Shown here: piece after piece, positions 23,478 through 31,257 of the stretch
Position numbering within the stretch: position 1 is the stretch's first letter
How the letters are laid out: each line of letters opens with the position of its first letter
Origin: Sphingomonas sp. Leaf339
GTDB lineage: Bacteria > Pseudomonadota > Alphaproteobacteria > Sphingomonadales > Sphingomonadaceae
Assembly (NCBI RefSeq): GCF_001426195.1
Contig: NZ_LMRS01000045.1
Location: forward strand, 62,548 to 126,547
Length of the DNA stretch: 64,000 nt
Reading direction: 5' to 3'
Notes under the pieces: generated by a model
Told to the model about the DNA's origin: nothing
Database searches by the model: none
What the model saw: only the letters and a program-made list of their open reading frames with translations
Position numbers and translations under genes: made by a program

Positions 23478-23518
23478 AAAAGGAAAGGGCCGCCGCGGTT
23501 TCCCGCGACGACCCCTTT
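23478..23518 (-). terminator. Rho-independent terminator of degP-like gene
   Basis: On the minus strand AAAGGGGTCGTCGCGG pairs with CCGCGGCGGCCCTTT (one G bulge, two G-T wobbles), followed by TCCTTTT. It lies 24 nt after the stop of the serine protease gene. Confidence 0.75.
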
Positions 23519-23541
23519 GCCGTTATCGATATGCCGGACCC

Positions 23542-25083
23542 TCAGCCCTTGGCGATCTTCAAAGGCAGGAACCGCGCCGGGCTCTTGCCCCGCTGCGCCA
23601 GCACCAGCACCTGCGGGCGACCAGCCGCCTTGGCCTGCGCCACCGCACTCGCCATTTCGGCGGGCGTGCGAACCGGCGTGCCGTTGACGGCGGAGATCAC
23701 GTCGCCGCGCTGCAGCTTGCCGGCCGCGTCGCTGGCCGGATCGACCTGTGCGATCACGACGCCCCGCACCGTCGAATCGACGTTCACCTGCCGGGCGATT
23801 GCCGGGGTCAGCGTCTGCACCGTCAGGCCCAGCGTGTTGCTGCCGGCGGGTGAGGTCATACCCGGCGTGCTGTCGTCGCCCTCATCGGTGGTGAAATCAT
23901 CACCCTGACCGCTCAGTGCCGCCAACTGCTTGTCGCTCGGCCGCTCGGCCACCACGACGTTGAACGACTGTGGACGACCATTGCGCAGCACGTCGAGCTT
24001 CGCCGACTGGCCCGGCGGGACGTTGGAGGCGAGATACGACAGCGTCGTGTCCGGCGTCACCGCCTGACCGTTCACCTTCGTCACGACATCACCCGGTCGC
24101 AGCCCCGCCTTTTCGGCCGGACCGCCGGGCGCAACGCCCGCCAGCAACTCGCCCTGGTTCTTGGCGATGCCCAGCGCTGCGGCCGTATCGTCGTCGATCG
24201 GCCCGCCCTGCAACGTCACGCCCAGATAACCGCGCTGGATCTTCTGGCCCTTCATCAGGGTCGCGATGATCGGCTTGGCCTCTTCGGCCGGGATCGCGAA
24301 GCCGATGCCGATGTTGCCGCCCGACGACGAGAAGATCTGGCTGTTGATGCCGATCACGTCGCCGTTCAGGTTGAACATCGGCCCGCCCGAATTGCCCTGG
24401 TTGATCGAGGCATCGGTCTGGATGAAGCGGTCATACGCGCCACCCTGACCGGTCACCCGGTGCACCGCCGATACGATACCCGCCGTCACCGTACCGCCGA
24501 GGCCGAACGGCTGGCCGATCGCGACCACCCAGTCGCCGACCCGTGCGCGGGCCGAATCGCCGAACTTCACGAACGGCAACGCCGTCGCATCGATCTTCAG
24601 CAGAGCAAGGTCGGACGCTTCGTCGCGACCGATCAGGCGCGCGGTATATTCCTTGCGGTCGTTCAGCGTGACGGTGATCGATTCCACCGTCGCGCCGCGC
24701 GCGGGCGCAACGACGTGATTGTTGGTGACGACATAGCCATCAGCCGAGATCAGGAAGCCCGAACCCAGCGACTGGCCCTCGCGCTTCTGCGGCTGCCCGC
24801 CGCCCTGACCCTGCCCGAACATACCCTCGAACGGGGTGCCGGCGAACGGGTTCGCCTGTTGCTGCGGCGCCGCGATCGACTGTTTGGTCGAGATGTTCAC
24901 GACCGCCGGCTGCAACCGGGCAACCATATCGGCAAAGCTCATCGGCGCGCCACCCTTGGGCGCGGCAGCCTGGATCGCGCCGGGCTCGTTCTGCGCGGTC
25001 TGGGCGGAGGTCGGCTGGAGCGCCAGCGTGGCGGTCGCACCGCCAAGCAGCAACGCACCGGTAATAGCGTAGGCGTAGCGCAC
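23542..25083 (-). CDS. degP: Periplasmic serine endoprotease, DegP/HtrA type
   Basis: A protein of 513 residues from a GTG after AGGA. Signal peptide about 1-27, then a trypsin-like domain with His123 (TNNHVVAP), Asp158 (EASDLALLKID) and Ser232 (GNSGGPMFN), and two PDZ domains (about 290-385 and 420-505). All triad residues are present, so it should be active in degrading misfolded envelope proteins. Two PDZ domains distinguish it from DegS. hflC lies 85 nt upstream on the same strand, giving an envelope proteolysis cluster, as in many proteobacteria. Confidence 0.93.
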   Translation of the reverse strand: MRYAYAITGALLLGGATATLALQPTSAQTAQNEPGAIQAAAPKGGAPMSFADMVARLQPAVVNISTKQSIAAPQQQANPFAGTPFEGMFGQGQGGGQPQKREGQSLGSGFLISADGYVVTNNHVVAPARGATVESITVTLNDRKEYTARLIGRDEASDLALLKIDATALPFVKFGDSARARVGDWVVAIGQPFGLGGTVTAGIVSAVHRVTGQGGAYDRFIQTDASINQGNSGGPMFNLNGDVIGINSQIFSSSGGNIGIGFAIPAEEAKPIIATLMKGQKIQRGYLGVTLQGGPIDDDTAAALGIAKNQGELLAGVAPGGPAEKAGLRPGDVVTKVNGQAVTPDTTLSYLASNVPPGQSAKLDVLRNGRPQSFNVVVAERPSDKQLAALSGQGDDFTTDEGDDSTPGMTSPAGSNTLGLTVQTLTPAIARQVNVDSTVRGVVIAQVDPASDAAGKLQRGDVISAVNGTPVRTPAEMASAVAQAKAAGRPQVLVLAQRGKSPARFLPLKIAKG

Positions 25084-25168
25084 TGTGTTTAGTTCCTCTC
25101 GTTCGTCGTTCGAACCCGTCGGCTTATCGACGAAAACGGCTGAACGACGGTTGAATATGAACGGTTGG

Positions 25169-26035
25169 TCAGCGTGTCCGACCTTCGAACTGACGAAGAT
25201 AGGAATTGTTCGGCGACAGAATGATCTGCGTCGACCCACGCCCATCGGTGCTGCCATCCGCCACGAACGTGCGGCGATAGGACTGCATCGCGCGATAGAA
25301 GTCGTAGAACTCGGCATCCTTGCCGAAACTCTGCGCATACACGCGCGATGCCGCGGCGTCCGCGTCCGCCTGCACGATACGCGCCTGCCGCTGACCCTCG
25401 GCGGTGATCGTGATCGCCTCCTGCTGGCGCGCGGTCTGCATCCGGCGCAACGCGCTTTCCAGCGGCGTACCCTCGGGCAGTTCGGCCTGCTTGATCCGCA
25501 CGTCGACGATCTCGACGCCGTACTGGCGCGCGCGCCGGTCGAGCCCGGTCTGGATCGCATCCATCACTTCGCTGCGCTCGGCGGTCAGCAATACGGCGAA
25601 ACGCACCTTGCCCAATTCGTTGCGAAGCGTCGATCCGAACAGCGGCCGCAACTGGTTGACGACACCCTCTTCGCTGCCCGCCGTCGCCAGCATCAACCGG
25701 GGATCGACCACGCGAAACCGCGCGAATGCATCGACGTTCAGTCTCAACTGGTCGGTCGACAGCACCGGCGTGTTTTCGAGATCGAGGTCCAGCGTCCGCT
25801 TGTCGACATAGGTCACGCGGTCGATGAACGGCACCCGCGCGATCAGGCCGGCGCCGCTGTTACCCGGTGCCTGCCCCGCCTGATATCGATTGATGACCCG
25901 GATCGGCTGCGCCAGTCGATAAACCACCGCCTGCTGCGTTTCCGGGACGATCGCGAAGGTTGCCGCCGCCAGGATGACGATCAGCAGGGCGGCAATGCCC
26001 AGGATGACCGGATTTTTCCACGTCATGGCGTTCAC
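25169..26035 (-). CDS. hflC: HflC, SPFH-domain membrane protein
   Basis: A protein of 288 residues: N-terminal transmembrane segment (VILGIAALLIVILAAATFAI, about 9-28), SPFH/band-7 domain (about 30-190), and a coiled-coil with QEAITITAEGQRQARIVQAD. HflC forms with HflK a large complex around FtsH that controls access of membrane substrates. It overlaps hflK by 4 nt (ATGA), consistent with equal synthesis. Confidence 0.93.
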   Translation of the reverse strand: MNAMTWKNPVILGIAALLIVILAAATFAIVPETQQAVVYRLAQPIRVINRYQAGQAPGNSGAGLIARVPFIDRVTYVDKRTLDLDLENTPVLSTDQLRLNVDAFARFRVVDPRLMLATAGSEEGVVNQLRPLFGSTLRNELGKVRFAVLLTAERSEVMDAIQTGLDRRARQYGVEIVDVRIKQAELPEGTPLESALRRMQTARQQEAITITAEGQRQARIVQADADAAASRVYAQSFGKDAEFYDFYRAMQSYRRTFVADGSTDGRGSTQIILSPNNSYLRQFEGRTR

Positions 26036-27162
26036 TGTCCCGCTCCCGCCGTCGGTTCGGACGCCTGTGGCTGCGCCTGCGCCGCCGGCTGGGCGGCCTG
26101 CGGCTCACCTGCTTGCTTCGCGCTGGGCAACGGCAGGTAGGATACGACACCCGATGGTTCGACGATGGTCTTGTCGGACTTCGCCAGCACGGCCTCCATG
26201 GTCTCGTAATACATGCGGCGACGCGTTACCTCGGGGGCGAGGCGATATTGCTCGTACACCCGGTCGAACGCCGCGGCCTCGCCCTGCGCGCTGGCGATCA
26301 CCTGCTGAGCATAGGACCGCGCCTTGTTGACCGCGCCGACCGCTTCCTGCTGCGCCGCCGTCACCTTGTTGAAATCGTCGACGATCTGCTGCGGCGCCGC
26401 CGCCCGGTTGATCGACACGCCCTGGATGCGGACGCCCGATTTATAGCTGTTGAGGATCGACTGCATCGATTCCGCCACCCGCTGCTCGATCGTCGTCCGC
26501 CCCGCGCCCAGCGCCTGGTCGAGCGTCGTCGTGGCGATCACCGCGCGCATCGCGCTTTCGGCCGCCGCGCGCACGGTTTCCTCGGGCTGGGCCAGCTGGA
26601 ACACGTAATCGCGCGGATCGCCGATGTTCCACCGCACCGAATAGGTCAGGTCGACGATGTTCTGGTCCGCCGTCAGCGCCAGATTGACGCCGTCGCCACG
26701 CGGGAAATTCTCGGTGCGGAACCGCTGCACGTCCACCGTCTGCACCCGCGCGATCGGCGCCGGCGGAGTCAGCTGCACGCCCGGCTGCAGCACCCCGGCA
26801 TAGCGACCGAAATAGGTCACGATCCCGCGCTGCTGCGGCCCGATCTGGTGGATCGAGGTGAACAGCACCCATACCGCGACGATGATCGCGGTGCCGATCG
26901 CCCACAACATGCGCGGATTGGCCCCGGCGGGCAGGCCCGGAAAGCCGCCGCCCGAACCACCGCCGCCACCCGGACCGCGCGCCTTTTTCAGGAACTCGTC
27001 CAGCGCGCTGGGCCGGGACGCGCCCTTGCGCCCCCCCGGCGGCAACGCCCAGGGGTTGCGGGGACCGCCGTCATTGCCTTCGTCCGAGCCGCCCCAGGGG
27101 CCCTTCGGATTGTCGGCGGCGAGGATAATCGGGCGCTTGAACCAGCGCGGCAGGATCGTCAT
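26032..27162 (-). CDS. hflK: HflK, SPFH-domain membrane protein
   Basis: A protein of 376 residues; the ATG preceded by GAGGAAGG was chosen over a frame 14 codons longer. A Gly/Pro-rich N-terminus (about 20-75) precedes one membrane helix (LWAIGTAIIVAVWVLFTSI), the SPFH domain (QRGIVTYFGRYAGVLQPGVQ to about 250) and a helical C-terminus ending in Gln/Ala/Pro-rich residues. Partner of HflC. The gene is divergent from mrp with 71 nt between starts. Confidence 0.93.
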   Translation of the reverse strand: MTILPRWFKRPIILAADNPKGPWGGSDEGNDGGPRNPWALPPGGRKGASRPSALDEFLKKARGPGGGGGSGGGFPGLPAGANPRMLWAIGTAIIVAVWVLFTSIHQIGPQQRGIVTYFGRYAGVLQPGVQLTPPAPIARVQTVDVQRFRTENFPRGDGVNLALTADQNIVDLTYSVRWNIGDPRDYVFQLAQPEETVRAAAESAMRAVIATTTLDQALGAGRTTIEQRVAESMQSILNSYKSGVRIQGVSINRAAAPQQIVDDFNKVTAAQQEAVGAVNKARSYAQQVIASAQGEAAAFDRVYEQYRLAPEVTRRRMYYETMEAVLAKSDKTIVEPSGVVSYLPLPSAKQAGEPQAAQPAAQAQPQASEPTAGAGQ

Positions 27163-27233
27163 CCTTCCTCTATAGGAAGGCCGTCGCGCGAAAAACAGTG
27201 GCAAGGAACCATTGCCGGCCTATCTGGTGCGCC

Positions 27234-28169
27234 ATGGCGGATATGAGAACGATGGAAGCGGCGATCGTCGCGGTGGCGGGCGCGCGGGCGACGGTGCGGA
27301 TGGATGGCGAGCGGATGGGCGTGGTGATCGACGCCACCGGCCTGTCGCAGCCTGCGCGCGAGGCGATGGAAGCCGCCGTCCGCGCCGCCGCCCCCGCCGC
27401 CCGCGTCATCGTCACCGCGGAACGTGTGGCGCGCGCCCTGATCGCGGTGGCCAGCGGCAAGGGCGGGGTCGGCAAATCGACGCTCGCCGCCAATCTCGCC
27501 ATCGCCCTGTCGCGCGGCGGCCGGCGGGTCGGCGTGGTCGATGCGGATATCTATGGCCCGTCGCAGCCCCGGCTGCTGGGCGCGGAGGGCACCCGGCCGG
27601 AGGCGCTGGAGAAGCAGCTGATCCCCGTCGCCACCCCCTTCGGCGTCCCCCTGTTGTCGATGGGCCAGCTGGTCGAACCCGGCCGCGCCATCGCATGGCG
27701 CGGGCCGATGATCGCCGGCGCCCTCAGCCAGCTGGTGGACGGGGCATGGGGCGCGGCCGACACGCTGGTGGTCGATCTGCCCCCCGGCACCGGCGACGTG
27801 CAGCTGACGATGGTGCAGAAGCATCGCCCGGCCGGCGCGGTGATCGTATCGACGCCGCAGGATCTGGCGCTGATCGACGCCACCCGCGCGATCGATTTCT
27901 TCGTGAAGGCGGGCGTGCCGATCATCGGGCTGGTCGAGAACATGGCCGGATACCAGTGCCCGCATTGCGGCGAAGTGTCCGATCCCTTCGGCCGTGGCGG
28001 CGCAGAAGCCGCCGCCCGCGATCTCGGCATCCCCTTTCTGGGCCGCGTGCCGCTGGAGATCGCCATCCGCACCGCCTCCGACGCAGGGAGGCCACCCGCC
28101 GCCGAGCCGAACGATACCGTCTTCGCGCCGCTCGCCGCACAGGTCGCGGCATGGCTCGCCGCGCGGTGA
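27234..28169 (+). CDS. mrp: Mrp/ApbC family iron-sulfur cluster carrier ATPase
   Basis: A protein of 311 residues from ATG at 27234; a GTG 36 nt upstream is possible. Residues about 1-60 are a reduced MIP18/DUF59-like N-terminus. The deviant Walker A (ASGKGGVGKSTLAAN) follows, with VVDADIYGPSQPRLLG, LVVDLPPGTGDVQLTM and the Cys pair YQCPHCGE that binds the bridging [4Fe-4S] cluster. It delivers Fe-S clusters to apo-enzymes such as the fumarase and others. Confidence 0.92.
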   Translation: MADMRTMEAAIVAVAGARATVRMDGERMGVVIDATGLSQPAREAMEAAVRAAAPAARVIVTAERVARALIAVASGKGGVGKSTLAANLAIALSRGGRRVGVVDADIYGPSQPRLLGAEGTRPEALEKQLIPVATPFGVPLLSMGQLVEPGRAIAWRGPMIAGALSQLVDGAWGAADTLVVDLPPGTGDVQLTMVQKHRPAGAVIVSTPQDLALIDATRAIDFFVKAGVPIIGLVENMAGYQCPHCGEVSDPFGRGGAEAAARDLGIPFLGRVPLEIAIRTASDAGRPPAAEPNDTVFAPLAAQVAAWLAAR

Positions 28170-28223
28170 AACCCGGAACGGCGGGCGGACGTTGAGGCGG
28201 GCGACAGATCAGGAGTTCCCGCC

Positions 28224-28661
28224 ATGCCGCTGACGACCGACGCCCAGATCCGCGACCTGCTTGAATCCGCGCGCACCATCGCGCTGGTGGGTGCGTCGGA
28301 TCGCCCGAACCGACCGTCCTACGGGGTGATGGCGATGCTCCAGCGCCACGGCTATCGCGTCATCCCGGTGAACCCGCAGATCACCGGCGAACATGTCCAT
28401 GGCGAATTCGTCTTCCGCGAATTGTCGCAACTCGGCGACCCGATCGACATCGTCGACATCTTCCGCAAATCCGCCGCGGCGGGCGAGGTGGTGGATCAGG
28501 CGATCGCGATCGGCGCGAAGGCCGTCTGGATGCAACTCGGCGTGATCGACCACGACGCCGCCGAACGGGCCGAGGCCGCCGGCCTGAAGGTCGTGATGGA
28601 CCGCTGCCCCGCGATCGACATTCCCCGGCTGGGCTTGGCCCGTATCGCCCCGGCCGCCTGA
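28224..28661 (+). CDS. CoA-binding (Rossmann) domain protein
   Basis: A protein of 145 residues, a single CoA-binding fold: TIALVGASDRPNRPSYGVM, GYRVIPVNPQITGEHVHGE, DPIDIVDIFRKSAAAGEV, AVWMQLGVIDHDAAERAEAA and VVMDRCPAIDIPRL, the YccU-like pattern. It has an AGGAG site before the ATG. Function of this family is not established beyond nucleotide/CoA binding. Confidence 0.88.
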   Translation: MPLTTDAQIRDLLESARTIALVGASDRPNRPSYGVMAMLQRHGYRVIPVNPQITGEHVHGEFVFRELSQLGDPIDIVDIFRKSAAAGEVVDQAIAIGAKAVWMQLGVIDHDAAERAEAAGLKVVMDRCPAIDIPRLGLARIAPAA

Positions 28662-28734
28662 CTTGCTCGCGCGCAACATCGCTTTACCGAGGGAGCCAGG
28701 CCCGGCATGATCGCCGCCGTAGCGGGAGGTGCCG

Positions 28735-29079
28735 ATGCTGTTGCTGATGTTGATGTTGGCCGACGACATGGGCGCGTTGATCCAGTCCGCACGTGATCGC
28801 ACCGCCGCCGAGCATCGCTGCGTCGCCACCGCCGACACGACCGACATCACCGTCTGCGGCTTACGCCACGCCGATCGTTACCGCGTCCCCCTCGTCGTCC
28901 ACGATCCCGGCGACCCGCGCCATGAGGGCGTGTCGGCGGAGCGTAACCGCCTGCTCGCCCGCACCGACAATTGTCAGGAGAAGCGCGCGATGCAAGTGGG
29001 CTGCGGCTTTGCCGGCGTCACCATGACCACTGGCGGCGGCAGCACCAGTGTCGGCGGCATGCGGAAACTGGCACCGTGA
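28735..29079 (+). CDS. Small cysteine-containing protein, unknown function
   Basis: A protein of 114 residues. The start was placed at the ATG after GGGAGG. A short hydrophobic N-terminus (MLLLMLMLA) precedes a domain with four cysteines, including RCVATADTTDITVCGLRHAD followed by RYRVPL, and a Gly/Ser/Thr-rich end. It overlaps the next gene by 4 nt (GTGA). Both proteins share an [DE]-ITVC...R-P-L segment, a pattern seen in small exported proteins of sphingomonads. No function known. Confidence 0.55.
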   Translation: MLLLMLMLADDMGALIQSARDRTAAEHRCVATADTTDITVCGLRHADRYRVPLVVHDPGDPRHEGVSAERNRLLARTDNCQEKRAMQVGCGFAGVTMTTGGGSTSVGGMRKLAP

Positions 29080-29582
29080 TCCTTACGCTGTTTCTGGCCG
29101 CACAGACCGCCGCCATTCCTCTGCAACCGGCATCGCCGCCGCAGCGCATATCGATCCTCGCGTCCAATTGTCCCAAACCGACCGGCGAGGAAATCACCGT
29201 CTGCGCCCCCATCGCTCAACCGCGCCTGCCGCTGCCGGCCGAACGCGGCCCGCCCGATCATCCCGTGCCGTCCAACCCCGATCTAACCCCCGCGACCGCC
29301 CTGGCCGAAGCCGCCCCGCCCTGCGCTACCCTTCAGGGCGGCTGTCAGGTCGGGATGGATGTACTCGGCGGCGGCACCGCCGCGATCCGATTGATCGGCA
29401 AGCTGATCGACCCCAACAGTTGCTGCGAACGCCCCGGCGAGTCGACCAGCACCGGCATGCTGATCGGCGACATGGTCGGCGGCATCAAACGGGCTTTCGG
29501 GAAGAAACCTGACAAGTCGAACCGCGTGTCGATCGCGCTGGATGCGCCGCCGCCCTCTACGGCGGGCAGGTTGTCGCCGTAA
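29076..29582 (+). CDS. Exported protein of unknown function
   Basis: A protein of 168 residues from GTG at 29076 (GTGA overlap with the previous stop). The N-terminus MILTLFLAAQTAAIPLQP is a probable signal peptide. It carries SNCPKPTGEEITVCAPIAQP then RLPLPAERG, the same small motif as its neighbour, then CATLQGGCQVGMDVLGGG and NSCCERPGES. Six cysteines suggest disulfides in the periplasm. Function unknown. Confidence 0.6.
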   Translation: MILTLFLAAQTAAIPLQPASPPQRISILASNCPKPTGEEITVCAPIAQPRLPLPAERGPPDHPVPSNPDLTPATALAEAAPPCATLQGGCQVGMDVLGGGTAAIRLIGKLIDPNSCCERPGESTSTGMLIGDMVGGIKRAFGKKPDKSNRVSIALDAPPPSTAGRLSP

Positions 29583-29619
29583 TCTAGCAGAAGCCGAGAA
29601 CGCGACTCCAACAATCCCG

Positions 29620-29714
29620 TTATTCCCGCGAAGGCGGGAATCCATACGGGCGAACGCTGCGGCAGGATCCACCGGCTTCAAAGGTTCTGGATCCCCGCCT
29701 CCGCAGGGATGACG
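29620..29714. repeat. REP-like doublet (family with ATTCCCGC/GCGGGAAT palindromes), copy 1
   Basis: Two palindromic units in inverted orientation: ATTCCCGC-GAAG-GCGGGAAT-CCA (29622-29644) and TGGATCCCCGCCTCCGCAGG followed by GATGACG (29688-29714). Related doublets occur at 51107-51181 and 56843-56921. It lies in the gap after the exported protein gene. Confidence 0.85.
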
Positions 29715-29816
29715 GCAATCGACATGCCGGATGTCCTACAGCGAGCCATCGGACTATACCCGACCGGCGACCGCTCTTTCACACCGTTCAGCCCCACGGA
29801 TCAGCACCGCCCCGCG

Positions 29817-29869
29817 CACGTACGCGTGCGTGGCGCACGCGTACGTGGGTGTGACTTTCGGGACTTTCC
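29817..29869. repeat. REP-like element: perfect palindrome plus conserved tail (copy 2)
   Basis: CACGTACGCGTGCG (29817-29830) and CGCACGCGTACGTG (29834-29847) form a perfect 14-bp stem with a 3-nt loop, followed by the tail GGTGTGACTTTCGGGACTTT and CC shared with 15626-15681. It lies 13 nt from the 3' end of the homoserine dehydrogenase gene and could act as its terminator hairpin. Confidence 0.85.
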
Positions 29870-29881
29870 GCCGCCCGCTCC

Positions 29882-31177
29882 TTACCCCAGGATCGGCATC
29901 CACAGCGGCTGCCCCGCCACGCTCTGCGACCCGCGCAGCCGCTCCAGCGCCTGTGCGACACAGCGCTCCGGCCCCTCATGCGTCACGATCGCGACCAACA
30001 CGCGGTCATCCACCGTCGCCCCACGCTGGATCAGGCTTTCGATCGACACGCCCGCATCACGCATCGCCGCGGCGATCTCGGCCAGTACGCCGACCCGGTC
30101 CTCGACCGTGAAGCGCAGATAGGCCCGTCCGCGCCGCTCGCCGCTGTCCGCCGGCTTCGCGTCGGTCAGCACCGCCGCCGGCATCGCGAACGGCGGCCCG
30201 AACTCGCCGCGCGCGATATCGATCAGGTCCGCCACCACCGCGCTCGCGGTCGGCCCCTCGCCCGCTCCCGGCCCCTGGAACAACAGCCGGCCGACGAAAT
30301 TGCCCTCCGCCACGACCGCATTGGTCGATCCGGTAACATGCGCCAGCGGATGGTCGAACGGCACCAGATGCGGGTGCACCCGCTGGAACAGCCCGTTCGG
30401 ACCAGACTCCGCCAGCCCGACTAGCCGCACCCGGTGGCCCAGCGCCGCCGCCTCGGCGATGTCGGCGCCCAGCACATGGCGGATGCCCTGCGTCAGGACA
30501 CCGCCGAACGCCGGCCGGGTGCCGAAAGCGATGCTCGCCAGGATCGACAGCTTGTGCGCGGCATCGATGCCGTCGATGTCGAACGTCGGATCGGATTCGG
30601 CAAAGCCCAGCGCCTGCGCCTCCGCCAGCACCTCGGCGAAGTCGCGGCCTTCGGCCTCCATCTTGGACAGGATGAAATTGCAGGTGCCGTTCAGGATGCC
30701 ATAGACGCGGCCGATCTCGTTGGCCGCCGCGCCCTCGCGCAGCCCCTTGATGACCGGAATGCCGCCCGCCACCGCCGCCTCGAACTTCAGTGGACAGCCG
30801 GCCTTCTCCGCCGCCTCGGCCAGCTCCAGCCCGTGATGCGCCAGCATCGCCTTGTTCGCGGTGACGAAGCCACGCCCCGCCGCCAGCGTCGCCCGCGCCA
30901 GCGTCAGCGCAGGACCATCCGATCCACCGATCAGTTCCGCCACGACATCGACGTCCGGATGCGCCGCCAGTGCGGAGGTGTCGTCCACCCATTCGAAGCG
31001 CGACAGGTCGATCCCGCGATCGCGCGTCCGGTCGCGCGCGGATATCGCAACGACATCGATCGGCCGGCCGGCCCGCCGCGCGATCAGGTCGCGATTGGCG
31101 TCCAGCACGCGGATCACCCCGCCGCCCACCGTGCCCAGTCCCGCCAACGCCACCCGCAACGCTTTTGCCATCGTCAT
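29882..31177 (-). CDS. hom: Homoserine dehydrogenase
   Basis: A protein of 431 residues; the ATG after AGGA was chosen. It reduces aspartate semialdehyde to homoserine for methionine and threonine synthesis. NAD(P)-binding GLGTVGGG at 13-20, the catalytic region with TANKAMLAHHG, FEAAVAGGIPVI, GILNGTCNFILSKM and ESDPTFDIDGIDAAHKLSIL, and a C-terminal ACT domain (about 350-431, YLRFTVEDRVGVLAEIAAAM) for feedback by an amino acid. Homocysteine-related metC lies elsewhere in the window. Confidence 0.95.
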   Translation of the reverse strand: MTMAKALRVALAGLGTVGGGVIRVLDANRDLIARRAGRPIDVVAISARDRTRDRGIDLSRFEWVDDTSALAAHPDVDVVAELIGGSDGPALTLARATLAAGRGFVTANKAMLAHHGLELAEAAEKAGCPLKFEAAVAGGIPVIKGLREGAAANEIGRVYGILNGTCNFILSKMEAEGRDFAEVLAEAQALGFAESDPTFDIDGIDAAHKLSILASIAFGTRPAFGGVLTQGIRHVLGADIAEAAALGHRVRLVGLAESGPNGLFQRVHPHLVPFDHPLAHVTGSTNAVVAEGNFVGRLLFQGPGAGEGPTASAVVADLIDIARGEFGPPFAMPAAVLTDAKPADSGERRGRAYLRFTVEDRVGVLAEIAAAMRDAGVSIESLIQRGATVDDRVLVAIVTHEGPERCVAQALERLRGSQSVAGQPLWMPILG

Positions 31178-31257
31178 GAATTCCTGATCTTGATGGCCAG
31201 CGACTAGGCGAGCCGGCCGGCTTTGCAAAGCACCGGCGTTCGCGCCATGGTCGGCGC

